Positions 9,063 to 19,281 of a DNA stretch of 64,000 nucleotides are shown piece after piece. Each line of letters opens with the position of its first letter. Position 1 is the stretch's first letter. The position numbers and the translations under genes are program-made. Origin of the DNA: Streptomyces sp. SCSIO 30461. GTDB taxonomy: Bacteria; Actinomycetota; Actinomycetes; Streptomycetales; Streptomycetaceae. Under the pieces are notes generated by a model. The model was not told the DNA's origin, searched no databases, and saw only the letters and a list, made by a program, of their open reading frames with translations. Where the stretch lies: NCBI RefSeq assembly GCF_037023745.1, contig NZ_CP146101.1, positions 2,033,501 to 2,097,500 on the forward strand, in the 5' to 3' direction.

Positions 9063-12000
9063 GTGGCTAAGGTCCGGGTATACGAACTCGCCAAGGAGTT
9101 CGGTGTGGAGAGCAAGGTCGTCATGGCCAAGCTCCAAGAACTCGGTGAATTCGTCCGTTCGGCGTCCTCGACGATCGAGGCGCCGGTTGTACGCAAACTT
9201 ACTGATGCTTTCCAGCAGGGCTCCGGGGCATCCCCGGCCAAGCGCGCTGCCGGAAAGCCCGCAGCACCGCGCAAGGCGACCCCTGCGAAGCCCGCCCCCG
9301 AGGCGGGTGCAGGCGACGCCGCCGCGCCCACTCCGGCGCAGACGGCGCGTCCCGCTGCCCCCAAGCCCGGCGCCCCGGCCCCCAGGCCGGTCGCAGCCGA
9401 GGCACCCAAGATGCCGTCCGCCGCCCCGACACCGGGCCCGCGTCCGACTCCGGGCCCCAAGCCCGCGGCTGCCCCGAAGCCGGCTCCGGCCGCTCCGGCA
9501 GCACCCGAGTTCACCGCGCCCCCGGCCGCTCCGGCAGCCGGTCCCCGGCCCGGTGCCGCTCCGGGTCCGCGTCCGGCCGCGCGTCCGGGCCAGGGCGGTG
9601 CTCAGGGTGGCGCCGCGCGTCCGGGCGCTCCGCGTCCCGGTGGCGACCGCCAGGCCTCGCGTCCCGGTGCCCGTCCCGCGGGCCCGCGTCCGGGCAACAA
9701 CCCCTTCACCTCCGGTGGCTCCACCGGCATGGCACGCCCCCAGGCGCCCCGTCCGGGCGGCGCCCCGCGTCCCGGTGCCCCGGGTGCCCCCGGCGGCCCG
9801 CGTCCGCAGACACCCGGTCAGGGCGGTCCGCGCCCGCAAGCCGGTCAGGGCGGTCCGCGTCCGCAGGCCGGTCCCGGCGGTCCCCGTCCGACTCCGGGCG
9901 GTATGCCCCGTCCCCAGGCACCGCGCCCCGCGGGACCTGGTGGTAACCGTCCGAACCCCGGCATGATGCCGCAGCGTCCCGCGGCCGGCCCGCGTCCCGG
10001 TCCCGGCGGCCGTGGTCCCGGTGGTCCCGGCGGTCGTCCCGCCGGTGCCGGTGCCGGTCGTCCCGGTGGCGGTGGCGGCTTCGCCGGTCGTCCCGGCGGT
10101 GGTGGCGGCGGCGGTCGTCCCGGTGGTGGCGGCGGCTTCGGCGGCCCGCGCCCCGGTGGTGGCGGCGGTGGCGGTTTCGGCGGCGGTGGCGGCGGTGGCC
10201 GTCCCGGCTTCGGCGGACGTCCGGGTGGTCCCGGCGGCCGTGGTGGCACGCAGGGCGCCTTCGGTCGTCCCGGTGGTCCGGCGCGTCGTGGACGCAAGTC
10301 GAAGCGGCAGCGGCGCCAGGAGTACGAGGCCATGCAGGCCCCGTCGGTCGGCGGCGTGATGCTGCCTCGCGGCAACGGCGAGACCGTCCGTCTGTCGCGT
10401 GGTGCCTCCCTCACCGACTTCGCGGAGAAGATCAACGCCAACCCGGCGTCGCTCGTCGCCGTGATGATGAACCTCGGCGAGATGGTCACGGCCACGCAGT
10501 CCGTCTCCGACGCGACCCTGCAGATCCTCGCCGGCGAGATGAACTACACGGTTCAGATCGTCAGCCCGGAGGAGGAGGACCGCGAGCTGCTCGAGTCCTT
10601 CGACATCGAGTTCGGTGAGGACGAGGGCGGCGAGGAGTTCCTGGTCGCGCGTCCGCCGGTGGTGACCGTCATGGGTCACGTCGACCACGGTAAGACCAGG
10701 CTGCTCGACGCGATCCGCAAGACCAACGTCGTCGCGGGCGAGGCCGGCGGTATCACCCAGCACATCGGTGCGTACCAGGTCTCCACCGAGGTCAACGCCG
10801 AAGAGCGTCGGATCACCTTCATCGACACCCCGGGTCACGAGGCGTTCACCGCCATGCGTGCCCGTGGTGCCAAGTCCACCGACATCGCGATCCTGGTGGT
10901 CGCGGCCAACGACGGTGTCATGCCGCAGACGGTCGAGGCGCTCAACCACGCCAAGGCCGCGGAAGTCCCGATCGTCGTCGCGGTCAACAAGATCGACGTC
11001 GAGGGCGCGGACCCGACGAAGGTGCGCGGTCAGCTGACCGAGTACGGCCTGGTGGCCGAGGAGTACGGCGGCGACACCATGTTCGTCGACATCTCCGCCA
11101 AGCAGGGCCTGAACATCGACAGCCTGCTGGAGGCCGTGGTCCTCACCGCGGACGCCGCCCTGGACCTGCGGGCAAACCCGTCCCAGGACGCGCAGGGCAT
11201 CGCGATCGAGTCCCACCTCGACCGCGGCCGCGGTGCCGTTTCGACCGTCCTGGTCCAGCGAGGCACCCTGCGCATCGGCGACACCATGGTCGTCGGCGAC
11301 GCGTACGGCCGTGTCCGCGCGATGCTCGACGACAAGGGCAACAACGTCGAGGAAGCGGGTCCGTCGACCCCCGTCCTGGTCCTGGGTCTCACCAACGTCC
11401 CGGGCGCCGGCGACAACTTCCTGGTCGTCGACGAGGACCGTACGGCCCGCCAGATCGCCGAGAAGCGCGCCGCCCGTGAGCGCAACGCCGCGTTCGCCAA
11501 GCGCACCCGCCGGGTGTCCCTCGAGGACCTCGACAAGGTACTCAAGGCGGGCGAGGTCCAGCAGCTCAACCTCATCATCAAGGGCGACGCGTCCGGTTCG
11601 GTCGAGGCCCTCGAGTCCTCGCTGCTCCAGCTGGACGTCGGCGAAGAGGTCGACATCCGCGTGCTGCACCGCGGTGTCGGTGCGGTCACCGAGTCGGACA
11701 TCGACCTGGCGACCGGCTCCGACGCCATCGTGATCGGCTTCAATGTGCGCGCCGCCGGGCGTGCCACGCAGATGGCCGAGCGCGAGGGTGTGGACGTCCG
11801 CTACTACTCGGTCATCTACCAGGCGATCGAGGAGATCGAGGCGGCCCTCAAGGGCATGCTCAAGCCGGAGTACGAAGAGGTCGAGCTCGGTACGGCGGAG
11901 ATCCGCGAGGTCTTCCGCTCGTCCAAGCTGGGCAACATCGCGGGTGTCCTCATCCGCTCCGGCGAGGTCAAGCGGAACACCAAGGCGCGCCTCATCCGCG

Positions 12001-12173
12001 ACGGCAAGGTCATCGCGGAGAACCTCAACATCGAGGGCCTGCGTCGCTTCAAGGACGACGTCACCGAGATCCGCGAAGGCTTCGAGGGTGGTATCAACCT
12101 CGGAAACTTCAACGACATCAAGATCGACGACGTCATCGCGACGTACGAGATGCGCGAGAAGCCCCGCGGCTGA
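9063..12173 (+). CDS. infB: Translation initiation factor IF-2
   Basis: IF-2 is the GTPase that brings initiator tRNA to the 30S subunit. The 1036 residues comprise a short IF2_N domain at the start ([19 protein letters not shown]), a disordered Pro/Ala/Gly/Arg-rich region (about 55-415, with RPGG-type repeats), a second IF2_N module, then the GTPase domain: G1 [10 protein letters not shown] (about 536-545), G3 DTPGHEAF, G4 NKID. C-terminal beta-barrel and C1/C2 domains follow. The GTG start has AAAGGAG 5-6 nt upstream. The length and Gly/Arg-rich linker are usual for streptomycetes. Confidence 0.98.
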   Translation: MAKVRVYELAKEFGVESKVVMAKLQELGEFVRSASSTIEAPVVRKLTDAFQQGSGASPAKRAAGKPAAPRKATPAKPAPEAGAGDAAAPTPAQTARPAAPKPGAPAPRPVAAEAPKMPSAAPTPGPRPTPGPKPAAAPKPAPAAPAAPEFTAPPAAPAAGPRPGAAPGPRPAARPGQGGAQGGAARPGAPRPGGDRQASRPGARPAGPRPGNNPFTSGGSTGMARPQAPRPGGAPRPGAPGAPGGPRPQTPGQGGPRPQAGQGGPRPQAGPGGPRPTPGGMPRPQAPRPAGPGGNRPNPGMMPQRPAAGPRPGPGGRGPGGPGGRPAGAGAGRPGGGGGFAGRPGGGGGGGRPGGGGGFGGPRPGGGGGGGFGGGGGGGRPGFGGRPGGPGGRGGTQGAFGRPGGPARRGRKSKRQRRQEYEAMQAPSVGGVMLPRGNGETVRLSRGASLTDFAEKINANPASLVAVMMNLGEMVTATQSVSDATLQILAGEMNYTVQIVSPEEEDRELLESFDIEFGEDEGGEEFLVARPPVVTVMGHVDHGKTRLLDAIRKTNVVAGEAGGITQHIGAYQVSTEVNAEERRITFIDTPGHEAFTAMRARGAKSTDIAILVVAANDGVMPQTVEALNHAKAAEVPIVVAVNKIDVEGADPTKVRGQLTEYGLVAEEYGGDTMFVDISAKQGLNIDSLLEAVVLTADAALDLRANPSQDAQGIAIESHLDRGRGAVSTVLVQRGTLRIGDTMVVGDAYGRVRAMLDDKGNNVEEAGPSTPVLVLGLTNVPGAGDNFLVVDEDRTARQIAEKRAARERNAAFAKRTRRVSLEDLDKVLKAGEVQQLNLIIKGDASGSVEALESSLLQLDVGEEVDIRVLHRGVGAVTESDIDLATGSDAIVIGFNVRAAGRATQMAEREGVDVRYYSVIYQAIEEIEAALKGMLKPEYEEVELGTAEIREVFRSSKLGNIAGVLIRSGEVKRNTKARLIRDGKVIAENLNIEGLRRFKDDVTEIREGFEGGINLGNFNDIKIDDVIATYEMREKPRG

Positions 12174-12210
12174 TCGCGCTGACAGCGCGGCTGACGTACG
12201 GCAGCCGGTT

Positions 12211-12251
12211 CGGGGCCGGTCGGCGGGACGTAATCCCGTCGATCGGCCCCG
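12211..12251 (+). terminator. Terminator-like hairpin after infB
   Basis: An 18-bp stem (12211-12228 with 12234-12251, two G-U pairs) with a 5-nt loop lies 38 nt after the infB stop. Readthrough would be needed for the downstream genes to share the infB transcript. Confidence 0.75.
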
Positions 12252-12337
12252 GCCGTTGCGTGTACGGTTCTTGATGTCCCTGCCATGAGCGGGCAGGGCA
12301 CTTCCCGAACCCGTACCGGCGGGACATCCGGACATGC

Positions 12338-12631
12338 ATGTACGTGGGGACGCTGTCCTTCGATCTCCTCCTCGGCGACGTTCGCTCGCTGAAGGAGAAA
12401 CGCTCCGTCGTCCGCCCGATCGTGGCCGAACTCCAGCGCAAGTACGCGGTGAGCGCGGCCGAGGTGGGCGGGCAGGACCTCCACCGCAGGGCCCAGATCG
12501 GCCTCGCGGTGGTCTCCGGGGACCCGGGGCACATCACAGACGTACTGGACCGGTGCGAGCGGTTGGTCGCCGCCCGGCCCGAGGTCGAGCTGCTGTCGGT
12601 ACACCGGCGGTTGCACGGCGACGATGACTGA
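12338..12631 (+). CDS. DUF503 domain protein
   Basis: A 97-residue protein with the family hallmarks SLKEKRSVVRPIV near residue 17 and an alternating beta/alpha pattern. DUF503 genes commonly sit between infB and rbfA in Gram-positive bacteria, and this one does too. ATG 12338 is chosen over the out-of-frame ATG at 12334 because only its frame gives the DUF503 protein. Its molecular role is not established. Confidence 0.88.
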   Translation: MYVGTLSFDLLLGDVRSLKEKRSVVRPIVAELQRKYAVSAAEVGGQDLHRRAQIGLAVVSGDPGHITDVLDRCERLVAARPEVELLSVHRRLHGDDD

Positions 12632-12658
12632 ACGTAAGCAGGAAGAGGAGAAGGACCG

Positions 12659-13099
12659 GTGGCCGACAACGCGCGGGCCCGCAAGCTGGCCGATCGCATC
12701 CAGGTCGTGGTCGCGGAGACCCTGGACCGGCGAATCAAGGATCCGCGGCTGGGCTTCGTCACGATCACGGACGCCCGGGTCACCGGCGACCTGCGGGAGG
12801 CCACGGTCTTCTACACGGTCTACGGGGACGACGAGGAGCGTGCCGCGTCCGCCGCGGCGCTGGAGTCCGCCAAGGGCATCCTCCGCTCGGAGGTCGGCAG
12901 GCAGACCGGGGTCCGCTACACGCCGAGCCTGACCTTCGTCCCGGACGCCCTTCCCGACAACGCGCGCACGATCGACGATCTGCTCGACCGGGCGCGGGCC
13001 AGTGACGCCGAGGTCCGCGAGGCCTCCACCGGCAAGAACTACGCAGGCGAGGCGGACCCGTACCGCAAGCCGGAGGACGAGGACGAAGCCTCCGAATGA
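12659..13099 (+). CDS. rbfA: Ribosome-binding factor A
   Basis: RbfA binds the 30S subunit and helps to mature the 5' end of 16S rRNA. The 146 residues have the KH-like core ([40 protein letters not shown]) and a longer acidic, disordered C-terminal tail ending in EDEDEASE. The GTG start follows a GGAAGAGGAGAAGG purine-rich site. Its stop overlaps the truB start as ATGA, giving translational coupling. Confidence 0.96.
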   Translation: MADNARARKLADRIQVVVAETLDRRIKDPRLGFVTITDARVTGDLREATVFYTVYGDDEERAASAAALESAKGILRSEVGRQTGVRYTPSLTFVPDALPDNARTIDDLLDRARASDAEVREASTGKNYAGEADPYRKPEDEDEASE

Positions 13100-13998
13100 G
13101 CCGGCACAGCACAACGCCCGACGGGCTTGTCATCGTCGACAAGCCGTCGGGTTTCACTTCGCACGACGTGGTCGCCAAGATGCGCGGCATCGCCCGCACC
13201 CGCCGTGTGGGACACGCGGGCACCTTGGACCCGATGGCCACCGGAGTGCTCGTGCTCGGGGTCGAGAAGGCCACCAAGCTCCTCGGGCACCTCGCACTCA
13301 CCGAGAAGGAGTACCTCGGCACCATCCGGCTGGGTCAGACCACCGTCACGGATGACGCCGAGGGCGAGATCACCGCGTCCATGGACGCATCCAAGGTGAC
13401 CGGGGAAGGTATCGACGCCGGTGTCGCCGAACTGAGCGGCGACATCATGCAGGTCCCGTCCAAGGTCAGCGCCATCAAGATCGACGGCAAGCGGTCCTAC
13501 GCCCGGGTGCGCGGCGGCGAGGAGTTCGACATCCCGGCCCGGCCGGTGACCGTCTCCCAGTTCACCGTGTACGACGTGCGCGAGGCCGTCGCCGACGACG
13601 GGACCCCGGTGCTCGACCTGGTGGTCTCCGTGGTCTGCTCATCCGGTACGTACATCCGCGCCCTCGCCCGCGACCTGGGCGCCGGGCTCGGTGTGGGCGG
13701 GCACCTCACGGCTCTGCGCCGCACTCGCGTCGGCCCGTACAAGCTGGACTCGGCGAAGACGCTCGACCAGCTCCAGGAGGAGCTGACGGTCATGCCGATC
13801 AGCGAGGCGGCGGCCGCGGCTTTCCCTCGCTGGGATGTCGACGAGAAGCGGGCCCGGTTGCTGGTCAACGGAGTACGGCTGGACATGCCGGACTACGACA
13901 CGGCAGGCCCGGTTGCGGTCTTCGGGCCCGAAGGCCGGTTCCTGGCGCTCGTCGAGCAGCAGCGGGGCAAGGCGAAGAGCCTCGCGGTATTCGCCTGA
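13096..13998 (+). CDS. truB: tRNA pseudouridine(55) synthase
   Basis: TruB makes pseudouridine 55 in the T-loop of tRNAs. The 300 residues contain the catalytic motif [12 protein letters not shown] with Asp45, a [10 protein letters not shown] substrate-binding segment near residue 135, [14 protein letters not shown] near 182, and a small C-terminal PUA-like extension typical of actinobacterial TruB. It is coupled to rbfA by a 4-nt ATGA overlap. Confidence 0.97.
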   Translation: MSRHSTTPDGLVIVDKPSGFTSHDVVAKMRGIARTRRVGHAGTLDPMATGVLVLGVEKATKLLGHLALTEKEYLGTIRLGQTTVTDDAEGEITASMDASKVTGEGIDAGVAELSGDIMQVPSKVSAIKIDGKRSYARVRGGEEFDIPARPVTVSQFTVYDVREAVADDGTPVLDLVVSVVCSSGTYIRALARDLGAGLGVGGHLTALRRTRVGPYKLDSAKTLDQLQEELTVMPISEAAAAAFPRWDVDEKRARLLVNGVRLDMPDYDTAGPVAVFGPEGRFLALVEQQRGKAKSLAVFA

Positions 13999-14010
13999 CG
14001 CCCTGTCGCC

Positions 14011-14041
14011 CCTTGCGGGACGGGCCTCCCGTCCCGCAAGG
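14011..14041 (+). terminator. Terminator-like hairpin after truB
   Basis: A perfect 14-bp stem (14011-14024 with 14028-14041) with a 3-nt loop lies 13 nt after the truB stop. Confidence 0.85.
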
Positions 14042-14158
14042 CGTCGGCCAGGTGCCGATGCCGGCCCAGGACCACCGGCATGGCAGTCTTAGAGCTGCGC
14101 AATCAGTCATCACGTACGCAGGAATGACGTACACGGGTTCGGGCGAGGAGCGGTCACA

Positions 14159-15115
14159 GTGCAGCGCTGGCGTGGCTTGGAGGACATCCCCCAGGACTGG
14201 GGGCGCAGCGTCGTCACCATCGGCTCCTACGACGGAGTGCACCGCGGGCACCAGTTGATCGTCGGGCGCACCGTGGAGCGCGCCCGTGAGCTCGGCGCAC
14301 GATCCGTCGTCGTGACCTTCGACCCGCACCCGAGCGAGGTCGTCCGCCCCGGCAGCCACCCGCCGCTGCTCGCCCCGCACCACCGGCGCGCGGAGCTGAT
14401 GGCGGAGTTCGGGGTCGACGCGGTGCTGATCCTCCCCTTCACCGCCGAGTTCTCGAAGCTGTCGCCCGCCGACTTCATCGTGAAGGTCCTGGTCGACAAG
14501 CTGCACGCACGCACCGTGATCGAGGGCCCGAACTTCCGCTTCGGCCACAAGGCGGCCGGGAACGTCGCCTACCTGGCCGAACTGGGACTCACCTACGACT
14601 ACGAGGTCGAGGTGGTCGACCTGTTCGTCAGCGGAACGGCGGGCGGCGGAGAACCCTTCTCCTCCACCCTCACCCGGCGCCTGGTCGGCGAAGGCGACGT
14701 CGAGGGCGCGGCCGAGATCCTGGGCCGCCCGCACCGCGTCGAGGGTATCGTCGTCCGCGGTGCCCAGCGCGGCCGGGAGCTCGGCTTCCCGACGGCGAAC
14801 GTCGAGACCCTCCCGCACACCGCGATCCCCGCGGACGGGGTGTACGCGGGCTGGCTCACGGCGGACGCGGAGCGTATGCCGGCCGCAATCTCCGTGGGCA
14901 CGAACCCGCAGTTCGACGGTACCGAGCGCACGGTCGAGGCATACGCGATCGACCGCCTCGGCCTCGATCTGTACGGGTTGCACGTGGCGGTGGACTTCCT
15001 CGCGTATGTGCGGGGCCAGGAGAAGTTCGCCTCGCTGGAAGCCCTGCTGGAGCAGATGGCCGTGGACGTGAAGCGCTGCCGCGAGCTGATCGCGGCAGCG
15101 GAAGGCCTCGCCTGA
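14159..15115 (+). CDS. ribF: Bifunctional riboflavin kinase / FAD synthetase
   Basis: RibF turns riboflavin into FMN and then FAD. The 318 residues have the N-terminal adenylyltransferase domain with GSYDGVHRGHQ (about residues 21-31; nucleotidyltransferase HxGH-type motif) and the C-terminal flavokinase domain with GRELGFPTANVE (about 205-216; the PTAN motif that binds ATP/Mg). GTG 14159 gives the normal N-terminus. A hairpin separates the gene from the convergent type VII locus. Confidence 0.97.
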   Translation: MQRWRGLEDIPQDWGRSVVTIGSYDGVHRGHQLIVGRTVERARELGARSVVVTFDPHPSEVVRPGSHPPLLAPHHRRAELMAEFGVDAVLILPFTAEFSKLSPADFIVKVLVDKLHARTVIEGPNFRFGHKAAGNVAYLAELGLTYDYEVEVVDLFVSGTAGGGEPFSSTLTRRLVGEGDVEGAAEILGRPHRVEGIVVRGAQRGRELGFPTANVETLPHTAIPADGVYAGWLTADAERMPAAISVGTNPQFDGTERTVEAYAIDRLGLDLYGLHVAVDFLAYVRGQEKFASLEALLEQMAVDVKRCRELIAAAEGLA

Positions 15116-15135
15116 ACCGGCTGTACCGACAGAAC

Positions 15136-15176
15136 TGCCGATGGGCCGACACCGTGAAGGTGCCGGCCCATCGGCA
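15136..15176. terminator. Bidirectional terminator-like hairpin at the ribF / type VII boundary
   Basis: A 13-bp perfect stem (15136-15148 with 15164-15176), extended by four more pairs after one mismatch, has a 5-nt loop. It lies between the convergent stops of ribF (15115) and the MinD-like gene (15191). Confidence 0.85.
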
Positions 15177-15190
15177 TGATCCGGAGGCCG

Positions 15191-18100
15191 CTACTGCTGC
15201 ATCCAGCCGGGGGGCGGTACCTGGCCCGACTGCCGCGGGTCCTGGGACGGCGGTGGCGTCTGCTGCTGCCAGCCCTGGCCGGGTCCCGGCTGCTGATAGC
15301 CAGGCTGCTGCCCTTGCCCCGGCCCTGGCTGCTGCCAGCCCTGGCCCGCCTGGGGCACACCGCCGGGCTGGGCGTAGGGCTGCTGGGGCGCCGCCTGCTG
15401 CGGGGCTGCGTAACCCTGCTGAGGCTGCTGGTACTGCGTGTTCGGGTTTCCGAAGCCCTGCTGCGTACGCGTGAGGTCCTCGGCGATGAGGGCGGCGAGG
15501 TGGAAGTAGGCCTCGCGCGTCTTGGGACGCATCATGTCGAGGTCGACTTCCGCACCCGCTGCGAGGTGCTCGTCGAAGGGAACGACGATGACCCCGCGGC
15601 AGCGGGTCTCGAAGTGCGCGACGATGTCCTGCACCTTGATCGTCTTGCCCGTCTCGCGGACACCGGAGATCACGGTGACCGAACGCTGGACGAGATCCGC
15701 GAAGCCGTTCGCCGACAGCCAGTCGAGAGTGGTCGAGGCGCTGCTCGCACCGTCCACCGACGGGGTGGAGATGATGATCAACTGGTCGGCGAGATCGAGG
15801 ACTCCGCGCATCGCGCTGTAGAGCAGACCTGTGCCCGAGTCGGTGAGGATGATCGGGTACTGCCTGCCCAGCACGTCGAGCGCGGCGCGGTAGTCCTGGT
15901 CATTGAACGTGGTGGAGACCGCCGGGTCCACGTCGTTGGCGATGATCTCGAGCCCCGATGGCGCCTGCGAGGTGAAGCGCCGGATGTCCATGTAGCTGTT
16001 CAGCTGCGGGATCGCCTGCACCAGATCACGAATGGTGGCGCCCGTCTCGCGGCGAACCCGTCGACCGAGGGTGCCGGCGTCCGGGTTGGCGTCGATCGCA
16101 AGGATCTTGTCCTGGCGCTCGGAGGCGAGCGTGGCACCGAGCGCGATGGTCGTCGTGGTCTTGCCGACTCCGCCCTTGAGGCTGATGACCGCGATCCGGT
16201 AGCACGACATCACCGGCGTTCGAATCAGCCCGAGCAGCCGCTGCCGCTCGGCCTCTTCCTTTTTCGCACCGAACTTGAAGCGCGACGGACCGGGGTTGTT
16301 CTTGCGGGCCTTGGGTTGGCCGCGCAGGAGCCGGTCGGAGGAGAGCTCCACGGCTGCGTTGTAGCCGAGCGGGGTACCGGGAGCGGCCTGCTGCTGGTGG
16401 ACACCGGGTCCGCTCGGCTGCGGGCCGGGCGGGGCAGTCCAGCCCTGGTTGCCGTAGGCATTGGGCTGCTGGGGCTGGGGCTGGATCGGTTGCTGCGGCT
16501 GGGCCGCGGTCTGAGGCTGGATCGGTGCCTGATGGTGCTGTGCGGGCTGGGCGTGGCCGTGCCCGGCGGCCTCGGGCGGATAGCCGTATCCAGGCTGTGC
16601 CTGGGGTTGGGCCTGGGGGTGCGGGTGACCGTAACCCGGGTGCGGCTGGGTCGGCTGCACCGGCTGCTGGGGGTAGCCGTATCCAGCGCCGGGCGATTGG
16701 TGCGCGGCGAACTGTCCGCTCTGGTGGCCCTGCCGCGGGTCGGCGGGGGCAGGTTGTCCCTGGGCGGGGTACCCAGGAAGCGGTTGGGCAGGACCGAACG
16801 CCCCCTGCACGGGCGGCTGCTGCTGCGGCTGTCCCGTCACATCGGCCTGGGGTGGGACCGGCACCGGTGCCGGAGCTGAGGGCGTGTCCTGAGCCTGGGC
16901 TGGGGCTGGGGCTGGGGCTGGGGCTGGGGCTGGGGCCGGGGCCGGGGTCTGAGGCGAGCCGTATCCGCCCTGCACACCCTGCTGGTAGGGCTGCGCTGTT
17001 CGCTGCGCGGGAGCCGCAGGGGCGTACCCCGGTGGCAGTGGGGGGAGCCCCTCGTTGTGCGGGGGCGTCACCACGGCCGGTGCGGCCGGCGGAGCCGGCT
17101 CCTGCAGCCCCTGGGCCAAAGGCGGTTGGGCGAGGGGCCCGGGAGCCGGGTCTGCGTGCGCAGCCGCGGGCGCGGAAGCAGAAAGCGGCTGTTCGGTCGA
17201 AGCCGTGCCCGATGAGGCCGTGTCAGCCGACTCGTCGCCCTCCGCTCCGGTCACGACTGCGGCGGCATCACCGGGCTCCGCCTGGGGGTTCCGCGCTTCC
17301 TCCGGCTCTGTGCCGTCGTCCCCGCCGCCGAACAGCAGCGCCGCTTCGGCATCCGCTGCGGCATGGTTGAGTTCGGCCTCCGGCTGATCAGTCTCCGGCT
17401 GCTCCGCCTGCGGCCGGTCCGTCTCCTGGCGTACGGGGACAGGCTGTACGGGAGCGGGCTCCCCCGAGGAGTCGTGCTGGGCGTCCGTGGCGACGGGGCG
17501 CAGCACGGGAAAGCCGGGGCCTGGAGCCGGTGTCGGAGCCGCGGGTGCTGTGGCAGGCGCGGGCTGCTGCGGCGGGAACCCGTGTCCGCCGGGCGCAGCC
17601 GGTGCGGACGCCGGGGGCGCGGGTTGGGCGGGCTGCTGCGGGTGGCCAGGGGCATCCGGTGCCGAAGGCGAAGCCTGCTGCGGCGGGAAGCCGTATCCGC
17701 CGGTCGCGTCCGGGGCCGAGGGCGGGGTCGGCGGCGCGGGCGTCATTGCCGGTGCGGGCTGCCGCGGGAAGCCGTATCCGCCCGGTCCCCCCTGCTGCTG
17801 CGGGAAGCCGAATCCGCCCGGCGCACCCGAGCCGGCGGAGGGCGCGGCGTCGGGCACGGACTGCTGTTGCGGAGGCCCGTGGTCACCTGTGGCAGGGCTC
17901 TGCTGGTTCGCACCGGATGTGCTCTGGCTGGGAATCGGCGGCGCGGGCTGGGCCGGCTGCCGCCCCGGCGGGGGAGCCTGCCCCGGCGGTCCCTGCGCCG
18001 CGGGACCGGTCGGCGGGCCGACCGGCGGGCCGACCGGCGGGCCGGCCTGCGGTGGCCCAGACTGCCCGGCGTTCTGCTCCGTACCGGGCGTGGAACCGCC

Positions 18101-18226
18101 CTGGGTGCTCTGGGCGTACCAGGCGGGAGGCGTGTAGACGATCTCGAACTCTCCGGTGAGGTCCGCCTCGTGATCGTCGCCCTCTGAGGAAGGGCCGCCG
18201 TTGTACCCGGACCGATCCCTGTTCAC
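15191..18226 (-). CDS. EspI-like MinD/ParA-family ATPase with long disordered N-terminus
   Basis: A 1011-residue protein. Residues 1 to about 660 are Pro/Gln/Ala/Gly-rich with no predictable fold. The C-terminal part is a SIMIBI P-loop ATPase with the deviant Walker A KGGVGKTT (Lys684 and Lys689) and an [14 protein letters not shown] segment, and it ends in a Gln/Pro/Gly-rich tail. The layout matches EspI (Rv3876) of mycobacterial ESX-1 and the ATPase at the edge of Streptomyces ESX loci. It is probably a cytosolic regulator or positioning ATPase of the secretion system. The GTG start has AGGAGG 8 nt upstream. A (TGGGGC)n tract at 16901-16942 encodes an Ala-Pro repeat. Confidence 0.88.
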   Translation of the reverse strand: MNRDRSGYNGGPSSEGDDHEADLTGEFEIVYTPPAWYAQSTQGGSTPGTEQNAGQSGPPQAGPPVGPPVGPPTGPAAQGPPGQAPPPGRQPAQPAPPIPSQSTSGANQQSPATGDHGPPQQQSVPDAAPSAGSGAPGGFGFPQQQGGPGGYGFPRQPAPAMTPAPPTPPSAPDATGGYGFPPQQASPSAPDAPGHPQQPAQPAPPASAPAAPGGHGFPPQQPAPATAPAAPTPAPGPGFPVLRPVATDAQHDSSGEPAPVQPVPVRQETDRPQAEQPETDQPEAELNHAAADAEAALLFGGGDDGTEPEEARNPQAEPGDAAAVVTGAEGDESADTASSGTASTEQPLSASAPAAAHADPAPGPLAQPPLAQGLQEPAPPAAPAVVTPPHNEGLPPLPPGYAPAAPAQRTAQPYQQGVQGGYGSPQTPAPAPAPAPAPAPAPAQAQDTPSAPAPVPVPPQADVTGQPQQQPPVQGAFGPAQPLPGYPAQGQPAPADPRQGHQSGQFAAHQSPGAGYGYPQQPVQPTQPHPGYGHPHPQAQPQAQPGYGYPPEAAGHGHAQPAQHHQAPIQPQTAAQPQQPIQPQPQQPNAYGNQGWTAPPGPQPSGPGVHQQQAAPGTPLGYNAAVELSSDRLLRGQPKARKNNPGPSRFKFGAKKEEAERQRLLGLIRTPVMSCYRIAVISLKGGVGKTTTTIALGATLASERQDKILAIDANPDAGTLGRRVRRETGATIRDLVQAIPQLNSYMDIRRFTSQAPSGLEIIANDVDPAVSTTFNDQDYRAALDVLGRQYPIILTDSGTGLLYSAMRGVLDLADQLIIISTPSVDGASSASTTLDWLSANGFADLVQRSVTVISGVRETGKTIKVQDIVAHFETRCRGVIVVPFDEHLAAGAEVDLDMMRPKTREAYFHLAALIAEDLTRTQQGFGNPNTQYQQPQQGYAAPQQAAPQQPYAQPGGVPQAGQGWQQPGPGQGQQPGYQQPGPGQGWQQQTPPPSQDPRQSGQVPPPGWMQQ
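16901..16942. repeat. Hexanucleotide (TGGGGC) tandem repeat inside the MinD-like gene
   Basis: Six exact TGGGGC units (16901-16936) are followed by a CGGGGC variant; further imperfect copies flank it. Read on the minus strand it encodes (Ala-Pro)n. Copy number changes would keep the frame. Confidence 0.9.
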
Positions 18227-18435
18227 TGCTTGCCTCCTGGTCAGCCACTGCTAATGAGCTCTTCGTCGTCGCGGCCGGGCGGACCGAGTGGCGAGTCCCC
18301 GCGACTGCGATCGTCACCGCACCACAGCAGCCTAATCACTCTCCCGACGGGACGGACAAGTCCCCGTGAGAGCGGACCGGCAAGCCTTTCAGGGTCGCGT
18401 AAGGTCCGCGACCGGGTCACGCGGGTGACGATGCG

Positions 18436-19281
18436 TCAGTCCATCCGGCGCGGTGCGCCGAGCAGGCCGCTTTCCGCCTCAGTGGGTTCGGTCATGACGA
18501 ATTTGTGATGCTTTCGTGTGCACCAGAGGGCCGCACTGTCGTGCAGGGTCGGCAAGTACCCGAGATGCTCCTCCGGGATGCCCAGGGTGTCACGGACGAC
18601 CTCGGTCTCGTAGGGCGAAATGCGCTGAATCCCGACCAGGTGGGCCTGGGCCAGCCAGCGCGGCGCGTGCTCGCTGGCGAAGGGCAACACCGTCACCACC
18701 GACTGCCATGGCACGGAGGTCATCCGCCCTCGCGGCGGGCGGATCCCGCAGTCCCGGATGAGTACGACCGGACTCGACACGGATGGGCCCTGCGCGGGCA
18801 CCCGCCCCACCGGATACACCGTCACGCACTGCTGGCCGCCGCCGGCCGCCTGGGCCAGCTGCTGCCAGGCCTGCGGACGGCCGGTCTCGACTCCCACGCG
18901 GGCTCCGGTCGCGGCCGCCCGCAACACCAGTACCTGGGCGAGCCACAGGCCGCCCACCAGCACGACCTCGAAGGCGGTCGGGCGGGACAGGCCGAGCACG
19001 GCCGGTTGTGATTCCGAGTCGGTGCCGATGATCACACCGTCGTCGCCGATCGGCATGCTGATCGCGGCGAGCTCGTCGACGGTGACGACATGGTGGTTCC
19101 GGCGGGGGCCGCGCAGTCCGAAACCCGGGCTGAAGACGCGTCGCTGCTGCTGCGGTTCCGGGGATTGCCCGATGACGGGGAGCACACCCGTGTCGGTCGG
19201 CGAGGCCACGTGCGCGGGCGTTCGTCCGGACGCGGCCCGGCCCTGCTGTTCCGGAGGCAGAGTGGGGACAGGGTGCGACAT
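18436..19281 (-). CDS. Conserved protein of the Streptomyces type VII locus
   Basis: A 281-residue soluble protein of unknown function. The N-terminal 50 residues are Pro/Gln-rich. From about residue 58 there is a compact alpha/beta domain (HHVVTVDELAAISMPIGDDG, then VILGLSRPTAFEVVLVGG-like strands) and a conserved-looking end with LWCTRKHHKFVMTEPTEAE. It has no transmembrane segment and no clear nucleotide-binding motif. Its ATG overlaps the eccE stop (TGATG), so it is made together with EccE. From memory, a homolog lies in the same place in S. coelicolor. Confidence 0.72.
   Translation of the reverse strand: MSHPVPTLPPEQQGRAASGRTPAHVASPTDTGVLPVIGQSPEPQQQRRVFSPGFGLRGPRRNHHVVTVDELAAISMPIGDDGVIIGTDSESQPAVLGLSRPTAFEVVLVGGLWLAQVLVLRAAATGARVGVETGRPQAWQQLAQAAGGGQQCVTVYPVGRVPAQGPSVSSPVVLIRDCGIRPPRGRMTSVPWQSVVTVLPFASEHAPRWLAQAHLVGIQRISPYETEVVRDTLGIPEEHLGYLPTLHDSAALWCTRKHHKFVMTEPTEAESGLLGAPRRMD

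Noticed and set aside
8736..12335. A 1199-codon open frame on the minus strand opposite infB
   Set aside because: It is antisense to the conserved IF-2 gene, made of low-complexity Thr/Gly/Arg, and arises from high GC; no protein family is visible.
16880..16950. The TGGGGC repeats as a CRISPR array
   Set aside because: Contiguous 6-nt units without spacers, inside a coding Ala-Pro repeat; no cas genes in the window.
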